Positions 1 through 10,125 are shown, counted from the stretch's first letter. The stretch is 64,000 nt of DNA from Schistocerca nitens (GCF_023898315.1 NC_064619.1:305636150-305700149); one strand, 5' to 3'. The notes: generated by a model not told the origin, from the sequence alone. Numbers and translations: made by a program.

Positions 1-239
1 CTGAAGAAGGAGAAGCTATCTGCTTATATATAACACTTCATCAACATTGGATGATTTTCCGTTGATATTAAACAGTCATAGGGTTCAAGTTTATACACAC
101 TGATGGAAATGGGAAATGTTGCACCATGGAGTACCAATTCGAAAATTATCAAACATGGTGAAGATGTTCATGACAAACATATTCAGTGATTAATCTTTCA
201 TTCAGCTATGAGGATTCATCGGTCAATTACATCAGACTG

Positions 240-1020
240 ACACGAATACAGTCATGTGTTTATTTATGTATGCAAGCAGTCTCCAGATGTCATCTCGAGG
301 AATTTCTTGCCATGCCTGAAATATGTTCTTGCAAATTCATGTAGGTAGCTGGCTGGAGGATAGTATGGAAGTAAACGTCTTCCCATCGCATCCAAGACAT
401 GCCATTTGGGTGACGAATCAGTGGACGGTGATCAGTGGAAAATGAATACATTCCTTAAGGCATTTGGGGTTGAGCTGTAGTGTGGGATCTGGCATTATAC
501 TGCCGAAATATGCCATTCAGAACCCTGGTCATGAAGGAAAAGGAAGCAGATTTTACCGTTCTTGCCGCATACTTCAACAATTACCATATCAGAGCTGTTG
601 TCATGTCACATACGTCCATACGCAGTGAGTGCAGGATTTGGAGAGCCTTGGGTCTCGAGAATAACTGCTCCCTGTGAACTTTCAGCAGGTCATCTACAGA
701 TATAATGGTGTCGACCTGACCTCCACAAACAGAAGCGAGCCTCATCGCTGAACACCACAAAAAGCTTTCAGTGTCCAAACTGACTCTGGCTCTGCACCAT
801 GCAAGTCTCTGCAGTCTGTGGCATTGTGTCAATGGTGAACGACGAGTGGATATTTGAAATCTCATCCTAAGTTCCAGTAAACTTTTCTCGACCATTTTTG
901 GTGACACTTTGCCTGTAACTTTTGCCTGTTCTACAGTTGTTACCACTGTCGAATCCCCTGTTAGCATCTCCTCAAGGCGTAGTCCTTCAGGACTATCTGT
1001 AAATCTGTCGGGGTGATGCT
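240..1020 (-). pseudogene. Decayed Tc1-like transposase remnant
   Basis: Read on the minus strand, the stretch carries the Tc1/mariner landmarks in the usual order. A basic segment with 'RRSPLTQCHRLQRLAWCRA' is followed about 20 residues on by 'VFSDEARF', which holds the first catalytic Asp of the DDE triad. At the far end 'WQEIPRDD' is typical of the C-terminal tail. The frame shifts just before and just after FSDEARF, and the two downstream catalytic residues cannot be read continuously, so no functional transposase is encoded. I see no convincing terminal inverted repeats. In the family the enzyme cuts and pastes DNA at TA dinucleotides; this copy is a fossil. Confidence 0.7.
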
Positions 1021-1056
1021 CTCATGTCTCTCACGCCAATTATTCGACATTTCTCA

Positions 1057-2006
1057 CAAGGGAACCTCCCCATCGCACCCCCCTCATATTTAGTTATAAG
1101 TTGGATAGGCCTTGAAAAACTGAACACAGGTCAATTGAGAAAACAGGAAGAAGTTGTGTGGAACTGTGAAAAAATAAGCAAAACACACAAACTGAGTAGT
1201 TCAAGGGAAGACAGGCAACATCAAGGAGACTGGGACCGCAGGAGCGCAGTGGTCTCGTGGTAACGTGAGCAGCTGCGGAACGAAAGATCCGTGGTTCAAA
1301 TCTTCCATCGATTGAAGACTTTAATTTTTTATTTTCAGTTTATGTGACAAACTCTTATGTTTTCATCACTTTTTTGGAGTGATTATCACATCCACAAGAA
1401 AACCTATATCGGGCAAGGTAGAAGAATCTTTTTACCCATTCGCCAAGTGTACAAGTTAGGTGGGTTGACAACATATTCCTGTCATGTGACGCACATGCCG
1501 TCACCAGTGTCGTATAGAATATATCAGATGTGTTTTCCTGTGGAGGAATCTGTTGACCTATGACGTTGTGATCAAATGTTTTCGGTTCCGATTGGAGAGG
1601 CACGTCCTTTCGTCTACTAATCGCACGGTTTTGCGATGCGGTGGCAAAACACAGACACTAAACTTATTACAGTGAACAGAGACGTCAATGAACGAACGGA
1701 CAGATAGTAACTATGCAAAAATAAAGAAAGTAAAATTTTCACTCGTGGGAAGACTTGAACCAAGGACCTCTCCTTCTGCAGCTGCTCACGCTACTACGGG
1801 ACCACGGCGCTCCTGAGCTCACGTTCTCCTTGATGTTGCCTGTGTAGCCCATGGACTACTCAGTTTGTATATTTTGCTTATTTTTTCACAGTTCCACACA
1901 ACTTCTTCCTGTTTTCTCAATTGATCTGTGTTCAGTTTATCAAGGCCTATCCACTGTGCCAAGTTATAACTAAATCTGAGGGGGGTGCGATGGGGAGGTT
2001 CCCTTG
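1057..2006. mobile_element. Foldback element with tRNA-like inverted arms, copy 1 (950 bp)
   Basis: The two ends are long inverted repeats: the element opens with CAAGGGAACCTCCCC and closes with its reverse complement. Homology between the arms runs roughly 270-290 bp inward. Each arm carries a tRNA-like module near its inner end ('GTGGTTCAAATCTTCC' on the left, the same box on the minus strand on the right). A 3-bp direct duplication TCA flanks the element at 1054-1056 and 2007-2009. The centre of about 380 bp holds an open frame on the minus strand. A second, longer copy in the opposite orientation lies at 13396-14550. The 3-bp duplication is compatible with PIF/Harbinger- or CACTA-type transposition, but I see no transposase of either kind, so the class is open. 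Confidence 0.8.
1355..1603 (-). CDS. Hypothetical 82-codon frame in foldback element copy 1
   Basis: This open frame lies in the unique centre of the foldback element and I do not recognise it. Its partner at 13799-14077 aligns over about 75 codons: 'TSDIFYTTLVTACASHDRN' and 'THLTCTLGEWVKRFFY' are identical in both. By eye I count about six codons with an amino-acid change and three silent ones. That is close to what unselected sequence would give, so conservation of the frame is not proof of coding. The only start available is GTG, and no domain, signal peptide or membrane segment is visible. It may be a fossil of a once longer gene carried by the element, or chance. Confidence 0.25.
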   Translation of the reverse strand: MPLQSEPKTFDHNVIGQQIPPQENTSDIFYTTLVTACASHDRNMLSTHLTCTLGEWVKRFFYLARYRFSCGCDNHSKKVMKT

Positions 2007-2039
2007 TCAGAGTCCAGTGGACTTGCTGTGTTACGAAAT

Positions 2040-2880
2040 CCGCTTAAAAATGCATATACCTTAGATACACCCAAGTGCCCCATTTGTTATTCATCTGTAA
2101 GAAATGGTTTCCTCGCAATTAATATACTAGAGTGTGCTCTGCTGCAGAGTAAGTCAACGATGTCATCACTGACGACATCATCAGATTCCCTCCCCCCCCC
2201 CCCCTTCCACGTCTCTGCCAAAGGTCAATTGCTCTATATATACAATGTCGTTAACTTAAAACAGTTAGCTGGAAATTTAAAAAAGCGTTGGTTTTCTCCT
2301 AATCCTGTGACATAAGGCTGTTGTATTAAGTACATATTGGCAGGAAATTAAAAAATCCAAGATGGCGCACGGTCATACCGGGCGAAATAGGACATGTGTG
2401 CTAAGTAAAGAATCCCCTGCAATACTGGGCAGCCCTATTATGACGTCAGAATCCAGGATGGATATCCAAGGTGGAGACGAGGACTTACTGGTGCAGCTCT
2501 ACGTCACAAAACAAGGTGTTATGGGGAAGGGAAGTAACTTTCCTGCTACAAAGTGTCCAGTCCTGTCGAGATCTGTAGGGTTTTTCAGAGCAGTCAGGTG
2601 ACTGTAGAATACCTTTTGGCCAATACCTATCTCATACAGCATCGCAGGCTTAATTATTCCGATAATTTAAAGTCCAAACTGTATGGTGTGTAATAGGAAC
2701 AATTGCCTCTTTATTTAAGCAAATGCCGTGCCAAGGAGAGCTCCCTTTCCACAGTCAGAAACTTCATGATCGTCAGACCAGTCGAGAAGTCCATCACCAG
2801 CCCGAGTCACCGTGCACCACTGCCGTCGTTGAAAGATTGGGCAGAGCTGAGGGGGGGAGGCGGTGTATTGTGGTGCAGTG
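2040..2880 (-). repeat. Unnamed interspersed repeat, copy 1 (minus orientation)
   Basis: The stretch is related at roughly 70-75% by eye to the reverse complement of 4215-5330. Shared landmarks, in order along the plus strand here, are a poly-C tract (2192-2204), 'AAAATCCAAGATGG', 'TGACGTCAGAATCCA', 'CCAGTCCTG' before 'TAGGGTTTTT', and 'CCAAACTGTATGG'. At 2702-2790 on the minus strand it ends an open frame in FSTGLTIMKFLTVERELSLA plus six residues and a stop, matching the frame of the other copy. The TG-rich tract begins where homology stops. I recognise no transposase or reverse transcriptase, so the class is unknown. Confidence 0.7.
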
Positions 2881-3050
2881 GTGTGGTGGATATGATGTGC
2901 AGAGTGTAGGGTGTAGTATGGTGTGAGTCGTGTTTGATGTGTAGTGTGTATGTTAAGTGTTGTGTATGCTATGTGTATACTCGTATTGTGTGTGGTGTGG
3001 TATCATGTGTGGCGTGGTTTGTGATGTATAGTGGTGTTTGTGTGTATGTA

Positions 3051-3054
<4 letters not shown>

Positions 3055-3118
<64 letters not shown>
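3055..3118. repeat. (TG)n microsatellite
   Basis: Thirty-two uninterrupted TG dinucleotides lie inside a longer TG-biased tract covering about 2870-3200, whose imperfect units (TATGTG, GTGTAG) look like older decayed expansion. Open frames called through it are only threonine/histidine or valine/cysteine repeats and are not genes. Confidence 0.97.
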
Positions 3119-3122
<4 letters not shown>

Positions 3123-3215
3123 TGTGTGTGATATGTAGCGTGTGTTGAGGTGTGATGCATAGTGGGATGCAGTGTGTATGATGAGGTGCGTTGTGTGTAT
3201 GGAGTTAAAGACTTC

Positions 3216-3420
3216 AAAAAAAAAATGGTTCAAATGGCTCTGAGCACTATGGGACTCAACTGCTGTGGTTATCAGTCCCCTAGAACTTAGAACTACTTAA
3301 ACCTAACTAACCTAAGGACATCACACACATCCATGCCCGAGGCAGGATTCGAACCTGCGACCGTAGCAGCCTCACGGTTCCGGACTGCGCGCCTAGAACC
3401 GCGAGACCACCGCGGCCGGC
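3216..3420 (-). mobile_element. tRNA-derived SINE, family A
   Basis: This is a full-length minus-strand copy. The tRNA-like head with the B box 'GGTTCGAATCCTGCC' lies at the right end, and the tail ending 'GCTCAGAGCCATTTGAACCATT' plus an A-run lies at the left. A 9-bp duplication AAAGACTTC flanks it at 3207-3215 and 3421-3429. Such SINEs are transcribed by RNA polymerase III from the A and B boxes in the head and moved by a partner LINE. Confidence 0.96.
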
Positions 3421-3429
3421 AAAGACTTC

Positions 3430-4182
3430 CATACTGGTTCTGCTTAGAACAACGACTAAGAATACTCTGCAAGCCCTCCAAACAACGAAATGTTGAGTAC
3501 TTCTTACATCACTATTAGCTGTTCTTTTCCTATTCCACTCACATATGTAGCAATGGGAGGGTGATTATGTGCCTCCATACATTAGGTGTCCTTTTTTAAG
3601 TGACTTTAAAGCATTCAGGTATCTTAAACCTGTCTGATTTGTACTCTGCAATATGGACCACTCTGGAGAGACTCAGTATTTGGTGGACACATCTTAAACT
3701 GTGTGCTGCTGTCTATCATCTGATACTGCTGACGGCTTTTTCGTGCTGAAATGCTACGGGCCTTTATTCTCATCAGACGACATTGATTTTTATATTGAGT
3801 TTATATCTGCCATATTTTTGACGGTTGCAGTTCAGTTTATAATGAATATAAATGTGTCTGATTCTCAAATGTGCTAGATACATGGACGTTACAGATAATA
3901 ATCCCGCGTTAATAACAGAACAGTAGTGGCAGTCAATGAGCATAATTTTCGTTATTGCTCTCATCCTTCCCATACATGATTTCTTTGAGGTGGAAACTAC
4001 AAGCATAGTACTTGCAGATTTTTTTTTCTCCATGGACCGAGCACAGGTTTCTACTGCCATCTCTGGATTTTTCAATTTTGATGCCGAACGTATGTGTGAG
4101 CCATAGGTTATTTACATCTTACATCACTGTTATTTTTCATGGGGTTTAAAATCCAAGTATCCTTTCTGCATTTTTCGTGTTT
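3430..4182. other. Unassigned AT-rich interval
   Basis: No gene, terminal repeat or recognisable transposon is visible. A 100-codon minus-strand frame at 3773-4075 has no motif I recognise and unremarkable composition. Confidence 0.5.
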
Positions 4183-4410
4183 CTCGTCATTTTATCTCAG
4201 GATTTATATTTATTATGTGGCACAGCGACCCCAGCTGCTGACGTTTCGGTTCTGCTCAACCTGCCAGTGGTGGCAGTGGTGAGCAGTGACTCGGCTCTGA
4301 GCAGATTGTTGCTGAAGGGGTCAGAGGTAGATTTCTCAGCAGGTCTGGTCATCATTAACTTTGTGACCACAGAAATGGAGCTATCCCTGGCGTGGTATCT
4401 GTTTCAGTAA
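4183..4410 (+). pseudogene. Open-frame remnant at the start of the unnamed repeat, copy 2
   Basis: The frame ends with 'VDFSAGLVIINFVTTEMELS', seven further residues and a stop. The same end of copy 1 (minus strand, 2702-2790) reads 'MDFSTGLTIMKFLTVERELS', also seven further residues and a stop at the homologous position. Roughly 30 codons align in frame with the same stop, which suggests that the family once encoded a protein. Upstream, copy 1 has a deletion relative to this copy. I do not recognise the protein and cannot assign a function. Confidence 0.4.
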
Positions 4411-5330
4411 AGTCGCAATTGTCCCTAATATCGACCATACAGTTTGGAACTTAACTTAGAGGAATAAGTTCGTGTATAATACTGTGTGACTTAAGTGTTG
4501 GCCAAACGCAAACAGTTGTTTAAATGGCGATGTCAGAAAGGGTACCGAGTGAGGTGGCGCAATGCTTAGCACGCTGGACTCGCATTGGAGAGGACGACGG
4601 TTCAAACCTACGTCCGGCCACCCTGATTTAGGTTTTCCGTGATTTCCCTTAATCGATTCACGCAAATGCCGGGATGATTCCTTTGACAGGGTATGGCCGA
4701 CTTCCTCCCCAATCCTTCTCTAATCCGGTCGGGCTGATGACCTCGCTGATTGGTGACTTCCCCCACATCATCCAACCAACCAACCAGAAAGGGTATTTCC
4801 TAACTTACGATCGGCAGGCTGGAATTTCACAATGACCCGAGGGCTATAAAAAACCCTACAGGACTGGATGATTTCTATCAGGCAATTTATCTCCATTTGT
4901 CCTTGAATAATGGTTTATGATGTTATAGAGCTTCACCAGTACGCCCTGGTCACCATGTTTGATCTCCATATTGGATTCTGACGTCATACTAGCGTTGTAC
5001 CAGTATCCCAGAGTGTTCTATACTCCCTCCAGCATGACAGTGCACAATCTCGGATTTTTAATTTCTCATCAATTTGTACTTAGAACAACAGCTTCACTTC
5101 ACTGGAGTGAGGGAAAACCACCATTTGTTCCAATTTCCCGTTTATTTTTGAGATAGAGTAATTGGCCTTTGTGAGAGGAAGGGGATGGGAGTGGAATCCA
5201 ATGACTCATCAGCTACATCAGCAGTGACGTCATAGGTGACCCACGCTGCATCAGAACGATCTCTGTTATACTGCTCTCGCATGAGGATGAAATTTATATC
5301 AAAATATCCCACATTTGAGGAATTTTTGGA
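4215..5330 (+). repeat. Unnamed interspersed repeat, copy 2 (plus orientation)
   Basis: This is the partner of 2040-2880 in the opposite orientation. Homology begins near 'CAGCGACCCCAGCTGCTGA', passes through the shared frame end and its stop, and resumes after a SINE insertion (4545-4784) with the same ordered landmarks. They include 'TTGGATTCTGACGTCATA', 'CACAATCTCGGATTTTTAA' and 'GATGTAGCTGATGAGTC' in reverse complement. The last 100 bp align more weakly. The SINE is clearly younger than the repeat. Whether the two copies are arms of one large element or two independent insertions cannot be decided here. Confidence 0.65.
4545..4784 (+). mobile_element. tRNA-derived SINE, family V, with perfect TSD
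   Basis: The tRNA-like head 'GTGGCGCAATGCTTAGCAC' and B box 'GGTTCAAACC' are followed by a body with 'GATTTAGGTTTTCCGTGATT' and 'TGCCGGGATGATTCCTTT', ending in CCAACCAACCAAC. A perfect 11-bp duplication CAGAAAGGGTA flanks it at 4534-4544 and 4785-4795. Its body and tail are unrelated to family A, so it is a separate SINE family. It sits inside the unnamed repeat copy 2. Confidence 0.93.
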
Positions 5331-5597
5331 GTATCAGTTTGATAGCATTCGGCGAGGTGCTCATGGTGTCAACACTTCCTGTTTCCGTCAGTATACTTTG
5401 AGAGAAACGTATATAATACGACTACCTTAAAATACGCCGATGGAAAGAAAAGTGCAACACCAAAAAACAGAAAATGTAGAGTAATGAAATAACAGGAATC
5501 CGTTTGTCTAGGTAACATATTTACGTGATTAAGATTGGAAGATTACAGGTTCATGGAAGCGCGAGATAAGCTGTTGCAAATGTGAAATGCTGGTACA

Positions 5598-6690
5598 TTA
5601 ACAACCGGTGAAACCACCAGAAAGTTGAATGACAGCATGGAAACGTGCATGCATTCCATTGTACAGGTGCCGGACATCAGTTTGTGGGATGGAGATAAAT
5701 GCCTGCTGCACTTCGTCGGTCAATACAGGGGTGGTTACTGCTGTTTGTGGTTGATGCTGGAATTGCGGCCAGATGACGTCCCATATGTGCTCGATTGGGG
5801 GCCGATATGGTGATCGAGAAGGACAAGGCAACATGTCGACACCCGTAGAGCATGTTGGGTTAAAACGGTGGTATATGGACGAACGTTATCCTGCTAGAAA
5901 ACACCTCATTGAATGCTGTTCATTAATGGCAGCACAACAGGTCGAATCACCAAATGGAGGTATAAATATGCAGTCAGGCTGCGTTGGATAATCACGAGGG
6001 TAGTTCTGCTGTTATATGAAATCGCACTGAGGATCATAATTGCGGGTGTACAGTAGGTCCACTGAGTCTAGGATGCACACATGTTGGCTGCAAGTCCTCT
6101 ACTTGCCTTCTTATAACCAAAACACGGCCATAACTGGCACTCAGGCAGAACCAGGTTCCACCAGGAAAAAACAATAGACATCCGCCCTGCCGTCCAATGA
6201 ACTCTCTCTTGACACCACTGAAGTACCAAATGGCGGTGGTTTGAAGCCCGTTGAATGAACGCCACAGGGCCACTCGCTCAGAACCGTCCTTGAAGTAACT
6301 GATATGTAATAGTTCGTTGTATCACTGTGGTGCCGCCTGCCGCTCAGATTGCTGCTGCAGATACAGTATGATGCGTCAGAGCCATACGGCGAACACTATG
6401 GTCTCCACCCTCGGTAGTGCCACTTGGCAGTTCAGAGGCCGGTCTCCTTGCGACCATATATTTTTGTGGTCACCGCTGCCAGCAATCATGTAAATGGCTA
6501 CATTCCTACCAAGCCGTTATGCAGTTTCGCAGAAGGAACATCCAGCTTCTCGTGCCCCTATTACATGACCTCTTTGAAACTCAGTGAGATGTTGATAATG
6601 TTGTCTTTGTCGCCTTAAAGGCATTTTTGGCTGCCATCAACTCACCACCTCCCATCTCAAAGATAAGTGACGCTCTCGACAGTCACAACG
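5598..6690 (-). pseudogene. Tc1-A transposase remnant
   Basis: The minus strand gives the C-terminal block 'PPIEHIWDVIWPQFQHQP', containing the catalytic Glu of the third DDE position, then 'LTDEVQQAFISIPQTDVRHL' and the tail 'HARFHAVIQLSGGFTG'. Further upstream a frame around 6068-6273 has 'WRSFNGLQTTAIWYFSG' and 'LLFFPGGTWFCLSASYGR'. The latter aligns with the usual FSDESRF block, so the first catalytic Asp is lost. Stops and frameshifts separate the blocks. The HTH region beyond 6300 is hard to read. The gene is dead. Confidence 0.8.
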
Positions 6691-6724
6691 TGTATTTAAA
6701 GGAAACGTGATGTGCACCTTCATA

Positions 6725-8161
6725 CACACATGAAAAAAAAGTTTTTCATCATCTTGGTTCCAAGAGTTCCTAAATCTGTACAGAAAATTGGAATAAAGAT
6801 CAACATAAACCTCATTTTCACCCTTTCTATTGCTCATGAAAACCACACATTGCGTGTTGTACCACCATACAACGAGACCTTCAGTGGTGGTGGTCGAGAT
6901 TGCTGTACACACCGGTACCTCTAATACAAACTAGCACGTCCTCTTGCATTGATGCCTGTCTGTATTCGTCGTGGCATACTATCCACAAGTTCATCAACGC
7001 ACTGTTGGTCCAAATTGTCACAGCCCTCAACGGCGATTCGGCGTAGATCCTTCAGAGTGGTTGGTGGGTCACGTCGACCATAAACAGCCATTTTCAGTGC
7101 ATCCCAGGCATGTTCGATAGGGTTCACGAGTGAAGAACATGCTGGCCCCTCTAGTCGAGCGGTGATGTTATCCTGAAGGAATTCATTTACAAGATGTGCA
7201 CGATGGGGGGGGGGGGGGGGGGGACTTTCCGTCCATGAAGAAGAATGCCTCGCCAATACGCTGCCGCTATGGTTGCACTAGCGGTCGGAGGATGGCATGA
7301 CCACCAGCGGCGTACGTCGGCCCAACATAATGACACCCCAAAACAGCAGGGAACCTCCACTTTGCTGCACTCGCTGGACAGTGTTGATCTGGAGTTCAGC
7401 CTGGCCGGGTTGCCTCCAAACACGTCTCCGACGATTGACTGGTTGAAGGCATATGCGACACTCGTCGATGAAGAGAACGTGATGCCAATCCTAAGCGATC
7501 CATTCGGCATGTAGTTGGACACATCTGTACCGCGCTGCATGGTGTCATGGTTGCAAAGATGGACCTCGCCTTGGACGTCGGGAGTAAAGTTGCGCATCCT
7601 GCAGCCTATTGCGCACAGTGAGTCATAAATCGGCGTCCTGCGGTTGCACGAAAAGCATTATTCAAAATGGTGGCGTTGCCATCAGGGCTCCTTAGAGCCA
7701 TAATCCATAGGTAGCGGTCATCCACTGCAGTAGTATCTCTTGGGCGGCGTGAGCGAGGCATGTCATCGACAGTTCCTGTCTCTCTGTATCTTCTCCAGGT
7801 CTGAACACCATCGCTTTGGTTCAGTCAGAGACGCCTGGACACTTCCGTTGTTGAGAGCCCTTCCTGGCACAAAGTAACGATGCGGACGCAATCGAACCGC
7901 GGCATTGGCCGTCTAGGCATGGTTGAACTACAAACACGAGCCGTGTACCTCCTTCCTGGTGGAAAGACTGGAACTGATCGGCTGTCAGATCCCCTCCATC
8001 TAATAGGTGCTGCTCATGCATGGTTGTTTACATCTTTGGTCGGGTTTAGTGACATCTATGAACAGTCAAAGGGACTGTGTCTGTGATACAATATCCACAT
8101 TCAACGTCTATCTTCAGGAGTTCTGGGAACTGGGGTGATGCGAAACTTATTTTGATGTATG
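6725..8161 (-). mobile_element. Tc1-like element B, copy 1, nested in element A
   Basis: The TIRs are CACACATGAAAAAAAAGTTT on the left and the matching reverse complement ending TTTTGATGTATG on the right. TA duplications lie at 6723-6724 and 8162-8163. The transposase remnant runs from about 8040 back to 6925. It contains 'NPIEHAWDALKMAVYGRR', 'LRRIAVEGCDNLDQQCVDEL', 'SMPRRIQTGINARGRA' and, upstream, a frame with 'ITFSSSTSVAYAFNQSIVGD' that is out of register with the transposase frame. A 19-nt G run at 7205-7223 replaces part of the region before the second catalytic Asp and breaks the frame. A plus-strand copy lies at 55545-56945. Confidence 0.9.
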
Positions 8162-8301
8162 TAGTTGCCGGACTAGTGCCACTCTTATGTAATGGACGTG
8201 AAATGTGAACAGACATTATTTTTAAGATGTGGAAACATGTTTACGAACTTTCGTTTTGTCGCACAACTCCTTCTTGGTACTGCAATTTCTTTCCATCAGT
8301 A

Positions 8302-9247
8302 TAGCTGTGGAAACATTTTTTAGCCCAGACCAAGTTGTCACACAGCATTAATTACGGAGGATGTTGCAACGTAACGTAAACAATATTTAATTGATAGCTA
8401 TACGATCTCCACATTTTCTCGATAAATATCTTCCTACTAGTTCGATTGTTCAAAATTCCATCGGCATCTACGACGTAGTGTTTGTCTTCTGTGTAGAAAT
8501 TAAAAAAAAAAGTAGTCATAAACTGAGAGCAAGAAATTCATCTCCAATTTCCAATTTTTTGTTCTTCTTACTTCGAATTTAACTGAGCACCAAGTTAATG
8601 AAAAACTGCCCAAAGGAAAGGGAACAAAAGCTAAATGATTACTCCAACGTTCAGTACAGATTTCATTGATGTATGTTCCTCTCAATCGGCAGTGTCCGTT
8701 AAATGGACTAACGCTCTGTTCATCAGTGATAACATATCGGGTAGCATGGAAAACGACGCAAAAAAGTACTGTCGAAGTGTTCTAAAGACTCTCGAATAGC
8801 CTGTACCGGGTTCAATGTGTTCATAATTCACAGTTGTTGGTGTTACGGTACTGAATAAACAGAAAGAATAATAAATGGTTACAGATTCTCGTAATTTATC
8901 GTATTAGAGAGTATATTTCGAGCTCTATGTATAAATTAGATTACTTCCCCAACTTTTAAGAGTGTTGTCATCTTGGAAAAGTGCGTACCTGTTTTAGAAA
9001 GGGTATGTAATTTGAGGTTTTGGAAAACGTGAAACACAAGAAACAGAAAGAAAGTAGAGATAAGTCAGAAAAACACGATAAAAATATGTTGGGAGAGACA
9101 GACGAAAGTTTTCGTTACTTTATAGTTTCTAATAATCTTAAAGAGAGAAATTGACTAAGGAATATCAGACTCAGAATGCATAAGTTTATGTAGGTCGGCA
9201 TGCCCAAACAGTTCATGGATGACATTTACTATGAGCTACTGAAAGAT
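8302..9247. other. Unassigned interval
   Basis: The stretch is AT-rich, with short open frames only and no motifs, terminal repeats or SINE pieces that I can support. Confidence 0.5.
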
Positions 9248-9535
9248 GAAGCTGTTGCTTCACTCAAATTTAAGCACTTACAATGTAGTTGCATTACATT
9301 CTGTTTTCAAATACTGTACTAATAGTAACATTCAATACTACGTGAAGCTGTTGCTTCACTCAAATTTAACCACTTACAATGTAGTTGCATTAAATTCTGT
9401 TTTCAAATACTATACTAACAGTAACATTCAATACTACGTGAAGCTGTTGCTTCACTCAAATTTAACCACTTACAATGCAGTTGCATTACATTCTAGTTTC
9501 AAATACTATACTAATAGTAAAATTCAATACTGCCT
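9248..9535 (+). repeat. Three-copy 96-bp tandem repeat
   Basis: Three head-to-tail units of 96 bp start at about 9248, 9344 and 9440, each opening GAAGCTGTTGCTTCACTCAA. They differ at only a few positions (for example TTTAAGCAC versus TTTAACCAC, CTGTACTAATAG versus CTATACTAACAG). Because 96 is a multiple of three, one plus-strand frame stays open through all units, with a repeated 32-residue block containing 'VVALHSVFKY' or 'VVALNSVFKY'. I take this as a by-product of the period, not as a gene. Confidence 0.92.
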
Positions 9536-9539
9536 AGGG

Positions 9540-10125
9540 ACATGAGAAAACATGTTACGCATGTCGTCCCATGCCAAGACCGCTGCGCAACAAGAGCCGT
9601 GGATTGTCAAAAGAGACAATCTAATTTCACGTTTCTGCAGAACACTATACTGTTGCATTACGGATGACAGGCGCATAGCAGTGTGCAATAGATAGGGAGC
9701 GGCAACTGGAAACATCGGGAGTACATGGGACAGTACGTATCTTGTGGGCAAAATGTCTAAATTGCACCCAGATTCGCCGTCTAATTCTGGCGGTGTATGG
9801 ACCAAAGGCAATGTCGTGTCCAGTTGTAGTGACACTGTGCCAGTTGTTTGACCAATACCCCCCAGGTTTCGGTGACACTGATCGGCGTTTCCGTCTCTCC
9901 AGCGAGCTGAGAACCTCTGAGGAAAATAGATTTTCCAGCGATGAAGACGTTCACATCGCGCACTTGAATGGTTCCGTGGCAAGGAACGGATTTCTGTCGT
10001 CGATGAATTGAACGACTGGCAGAAAGTTCCGGCCGTTGTTTACAGAGGCTTGGCGACTACCTTGGAAAATTGTGTCATTTATCTGTGTAGTGCAGTATTT
10101 AGTAAAAGTTACTTGGCCTGCCATA
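9540..10125 (+). mobile_element. Internally deleted mariner-like element, copy 1
   Basis: The frame at 9742-10011 contains 'CTQIRRLILAVYGPKAMSC' followed by 'CQLFDQYPPGFGDTDRRFR', which matches the N-terminal helix-turn-helix region of mariner transposases. It runs straight into 'NRFSSDEDVH', which belongs to the far C-terminal part. A neighbouring frame then gives 'IERLAESSGRCLQRLGDYL', the mariner C-terminal signature. The whole catalytic core with its DDD residues is absent, so this is a non-autonomous deletion derivative. Copies at 17045-17690 (plus) and 36155-36580 (minus) belong to the same family. The right end is near 'ACTTGGCCTGCCAT'. Confidence 0.72.

Larger units (their letters stand above)
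5435..8301 (-). mobile_element. Tc1-like element A, interrupted by Tc1-like element B
   Basis: The left end CGCCGATGGAAAGAAAAG and the right end (reverse complement TACTGATGGAAAGAAATTG) are imperfect TIRs next to TA dinucleotides at 5433-5434 and 8302-8303. The transposase remnant occupies 5598-6690 on the minus strand. The remaining 5' end resumes after the element B insertion at 6725-8161. Removing that insert and one TA joins '...GCACCTTCA-TA-GTTGCC', which agrees with the layout of this family as I know it. A second copy is at about 50590-51743. Confidence 0.88.

Noticed and set aside
3055..3118. CRISPR-like or other bacterial features
   Set aside because: Direct repeats in the window are microsatellite, minisatellite or transposon copies; there is no spaced array and the sequence is clearly metazoan.
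2934..3217. Threonine/histidine- or valine/cysteine-rich open frames
   Set aside because: They are readings through the (TG)n tract.
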